Below, piece after piece: positions 5,095-7,055 of a DNA stretch of 7,055 nt (positions within the stretch are counted from its first letter, which is position 1; each line of letters begins with the position of its first letter). This DNA comes from Acidobacteriota bacterium (GTDB taxonomy: Bacteria > Acidobacteriota > Terriglobia > Terriglobales > Acidobacteriaceae): the NCBI GenBank assembly GCA_021781255.1, contig JAJXXG010000270.1, positions 1-7,055 of the forward strand, read 5' to 3'. The position numbers and the translations under genes were made by a program. A model generated the notes under the pieces. That model was not told the DNA's origin. It was given only the letters and a program-made list of their open reading frames with translations, and ran no database searches.

Positions 5095-7047
5095 GTGGCT
5101 CGCACCGTACCTCTAAATCGCTGCCGGAACATCGGCATCATGGCGCACATTGACGCCGGAAAGACGACAGCGACAGAGCGCATCCTGTTTTACACCGGCA
5201 TCACGCACCGGATAGGTGAGGTGCATGAGGGCACGGCGACCATGGACTACATGGAGCAGGAACAGGAACGCGGCATCACGATCACGTCGGCCGCAACCAC
5301 CTGCACATGGCGCGACGTCCGCATCAATATAATTGACACGCCCGGCCACGTGGACTTTACCGCCGAAGTGGAGCGGAGCTTGCGGGTTCTCGACGGCGCA
5401 GTGGCGCTGTTTGACTCTGTCTCCGGAGTGCAGCCGCAAACCGAGACGGTGTGGCGGCAGGGTGACAAATATAAAGTTCCGCGGATCTGCTTTGTTAACA
5501 AGATGGACAAGAACGGCGCGGACTTCGAGCACGTTCTGGAGACTATCCGCAAGCGCCTGGGCGCGCGTCCCGTGGCCCTGCAGATTCCCGTCGGCGCCGA
5601 GGCCAACTTCAGGGGCGTCATCGACCTGATTGAGATGAAAGCCATCGTCTGGCACGATGAGACGATGGGCGCCGAGTTCTCTGAGGAGCCGATTCCCGCC
5701 GATCTCAAAAAGAAGGCCGAGGCCTTCCGCCTGCAGTTGATCGAGGTCATTGCCGAAACCGACGACGTGCTGCTGGAGAAGTTTCTCGAAGGCGAAACGC
5801 CGACGATCGAGGAATTGAAGGCCGGCATTCGCCAGGCCACCATCGATCTGAAGGTTTTCCCGGTCATTTGCGGTTCGGCGTTCAAGAACAAAGGCGTTCA
5901 GACGCTGCTCGATGCAGTCGTCGATTATTTGCCCAGCCCGCTCGACAAGCCTCCCGTCGAGGGCATCGATCCGAACCACCACTCCAAAATCGAACACCGC
6001 AAGCCGGACGACAACGAGCCGCTTTCGGCGCTGGCCTTCAAAATCATCAACGATCCCTACGGCAAACTCTGCTTCGTCCGTGTCTATTCAGGTTCCTTAA
6101 AGACCGGCGACACAGTGCTGAATCCACGCACCGGCAAGACCGAACGTATTGGGCGCCTCGTGAAGATGCACGCCAACAAGCGCGAGGACGTGACGGAGAT
6201 TCTGGCCGGCGACATCTGCGCCTGCGTGGGACTGAAAGATTTGAAGACGGGCGACACGCTATGCACGCCGCACCATCCGATTGCTCTCGGTGCCATCACC
6301 TTCCCCGATACGGTTATCTCCGTCGCCATCGAGCCCAAGACCAAGGCCGACCAGGAGAAGATGGGCGTTGCGCTGGCGCGCCTGGCCGACGAGGACCCCA
6401 CCTTCAAGGTGCGCACCGACGAAGACTCTGGCCAGACCATCATCAGCGGCATGGGCGAGTTGCACCTTGAGATTCTTGTTGACCGCATGAAGCGCGAGCA
6501 TAAGGTTGAGGCCAACGTGGGCGAGCCCAAGGTGGCCTTCCGCGAGACCATTCGCAAGCACGCCGAGGCCGAGGGCAAGTACATCCGGCAGACCGGCGGC
6601 TCGGGTAACTACGGCCATTGCTGGCTGCGGGTGGAACCGAACACGCCGGGCGCAGGCTACGAATTTGTCAACGACATCAAGGGCGGCGTCGTTCCCAGGG
6701 AGTACATCAAGCCGATCGATCAGGGCGTGCGGGGCGCGCTGGAGCTGGGCATTCTTGCGGGCTACCCCATTGTCGACGTGAAGGTAACGCTCTTCGACGG
6801 CAGCTATCACGAAGTGGACTCGAACGAAATGGCCTTCAAGTTTGCCGGCTCGATCGCGTTCAAGGAAGCCGCGCGCAGGGCCGGCCCGGTGCTTCTGGAG
6901 CCGGTGATGGCAGTGGAAGTTACGGTGCCCGAGGAGTTCATGGGCGTGATCATCGGCGACATTAATTCGCGCCGCGGCCGCATCGAGGGAATGGAACATG
7001 CCGCCGGTTCGCAGGTGATCAAAGCAATTGTGCCGCTCAAGGAGATG
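5095..7047 (+). CDS. fusA: Elongation factor G (3' partial)
   Basis: EF-G is the GTPase that drives tRNA-mRNA translocation and, with RRF, ribosome recycling. 651 of roughly 700 residues are present. Motifs: P-loop AHIDAGKTT (17-25), switch I RGITI (59-63), DTPGH (81-85), NKMD (135-138), GSAFKNKG (260-267), the domain III stretch [11 protein letters not shown], domain IV beginning near [15 protein letters not shown] (about 493), and the start of domain V ([11 protein letters not shown]...). The residue after GKTT is Ala where Thr is more common (GKTTATERI). The start is GTG with AAGGA 9 nt upstream, and the N-terminus [14 protein letters not shown] fits the family. The last genuine codons are PLKEM, where the family continues FGYA; instead AGATCGGA follows, which is adapter. 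About 50 C-terminal residues of domain V are therefore lost to the contig edge, not to mutation. Third gene of the str operon; tuf would be a common next gene but is not visible. Confidence 0.97.
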
Positions 7048-7055
7048 AGATCGGA
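7048..7055. other. Sequencing adapter remnant at 3' end
   Basis: AGATCGGA is the beginning of the standard Illumina adapter and the exact reverse complement of bases 1-8. It interrupts the conserved EF-G sequence immediately after PLKEM, giving a spurious Arg-Ser. Treat as non-genomic. Confidence 0.92.

Noticed and set aside
5113..5997. 294-codon minus-strand frame within fusA
   Set aside because: Antisense of an unambiguous EF-G coding region; no recognisable motifs.
6259..6999. 246-codon minus-strand frame within fusA
   Set aside because: Also antisense to clear EF-G sequence, with a histidine/arginine/alanine-rich shadow composition.

Overview
The window is a contig fragment of GC-rich bacterial DNA. 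The style of its ribosomal protein S12 and EF-G (S12 starting [24 protein letters not shown] starting [20 protein letters not shown]) and the heptad-type intergenic repeats suggest Acidobacteriota, probably the Terriglobia/Acidobacteriales side. This is recollection of family style, not a search result. Both ends carry an 8-base remnant of an Illumina-type adapter (TCCGATCT at 1-8, AGATCGGA at 7048-7055). The natural sequence is therefore about 9-7047, and both terminal genes are cut.

Layout. (i) 10-435, plus strand: C-terminal part of a TM2-domain membrane protein with a zinc-ribbon tail. (ii) 436-490: short convergent gap with a small heptad repeat (TCAGGGA). (iii) 491-1423, minus: unrecognised soluble protein of 310 aa. 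(iv) 1524-2639, minus: membrane-anchored alpha/beta hydrolase of the proline-iminopeptidase type, probably co-directional with (iii). (v) 2640-2736: divergent promoter region. (vi) 2737-3477, plus: lone MacB/LolD-type ABC ATPase, possibly translated from a leaderless mRNA. (vii) 3474-3502: sigma70-like promoter overlapping the ABC stop codon, followed by a leader of about 435 nt. (viii) 3945-7047: str operon rpsL (TTG start), rpsG (ATG) and fusA (GTG, truncated in domain V).

The ordinary core is the translation operon: S12 and S7 of the 30S subunit and the translocase EF-G, expected to be transcribed together. The upstream genes are accessory and have no obvious functional link to it, apart from the promoter overlap at the ABC stop codon.

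The most unusual structure is non-coding. Each intercistronic gap of the str operon (rpsL-rpsG and rpsG-fusA) holds a 112-113 bp element built from two inverted arms of degenerate tandem heptamers (left-arm consensus AGCTTCT, right-arm consensus AGCTAGA), separated by 43-49 bp of largely different sequence. CTAG tetramers are dense in these arms. The arms could form long imperfect hairpins in the mRNA, and the two elements share a 13-mer that would allow pairing across rpsG. The other points of interest are the long hairpin-rich rpsL leader, non-ATG starts for several genes, and the possible leaderless start of the ABC gene.
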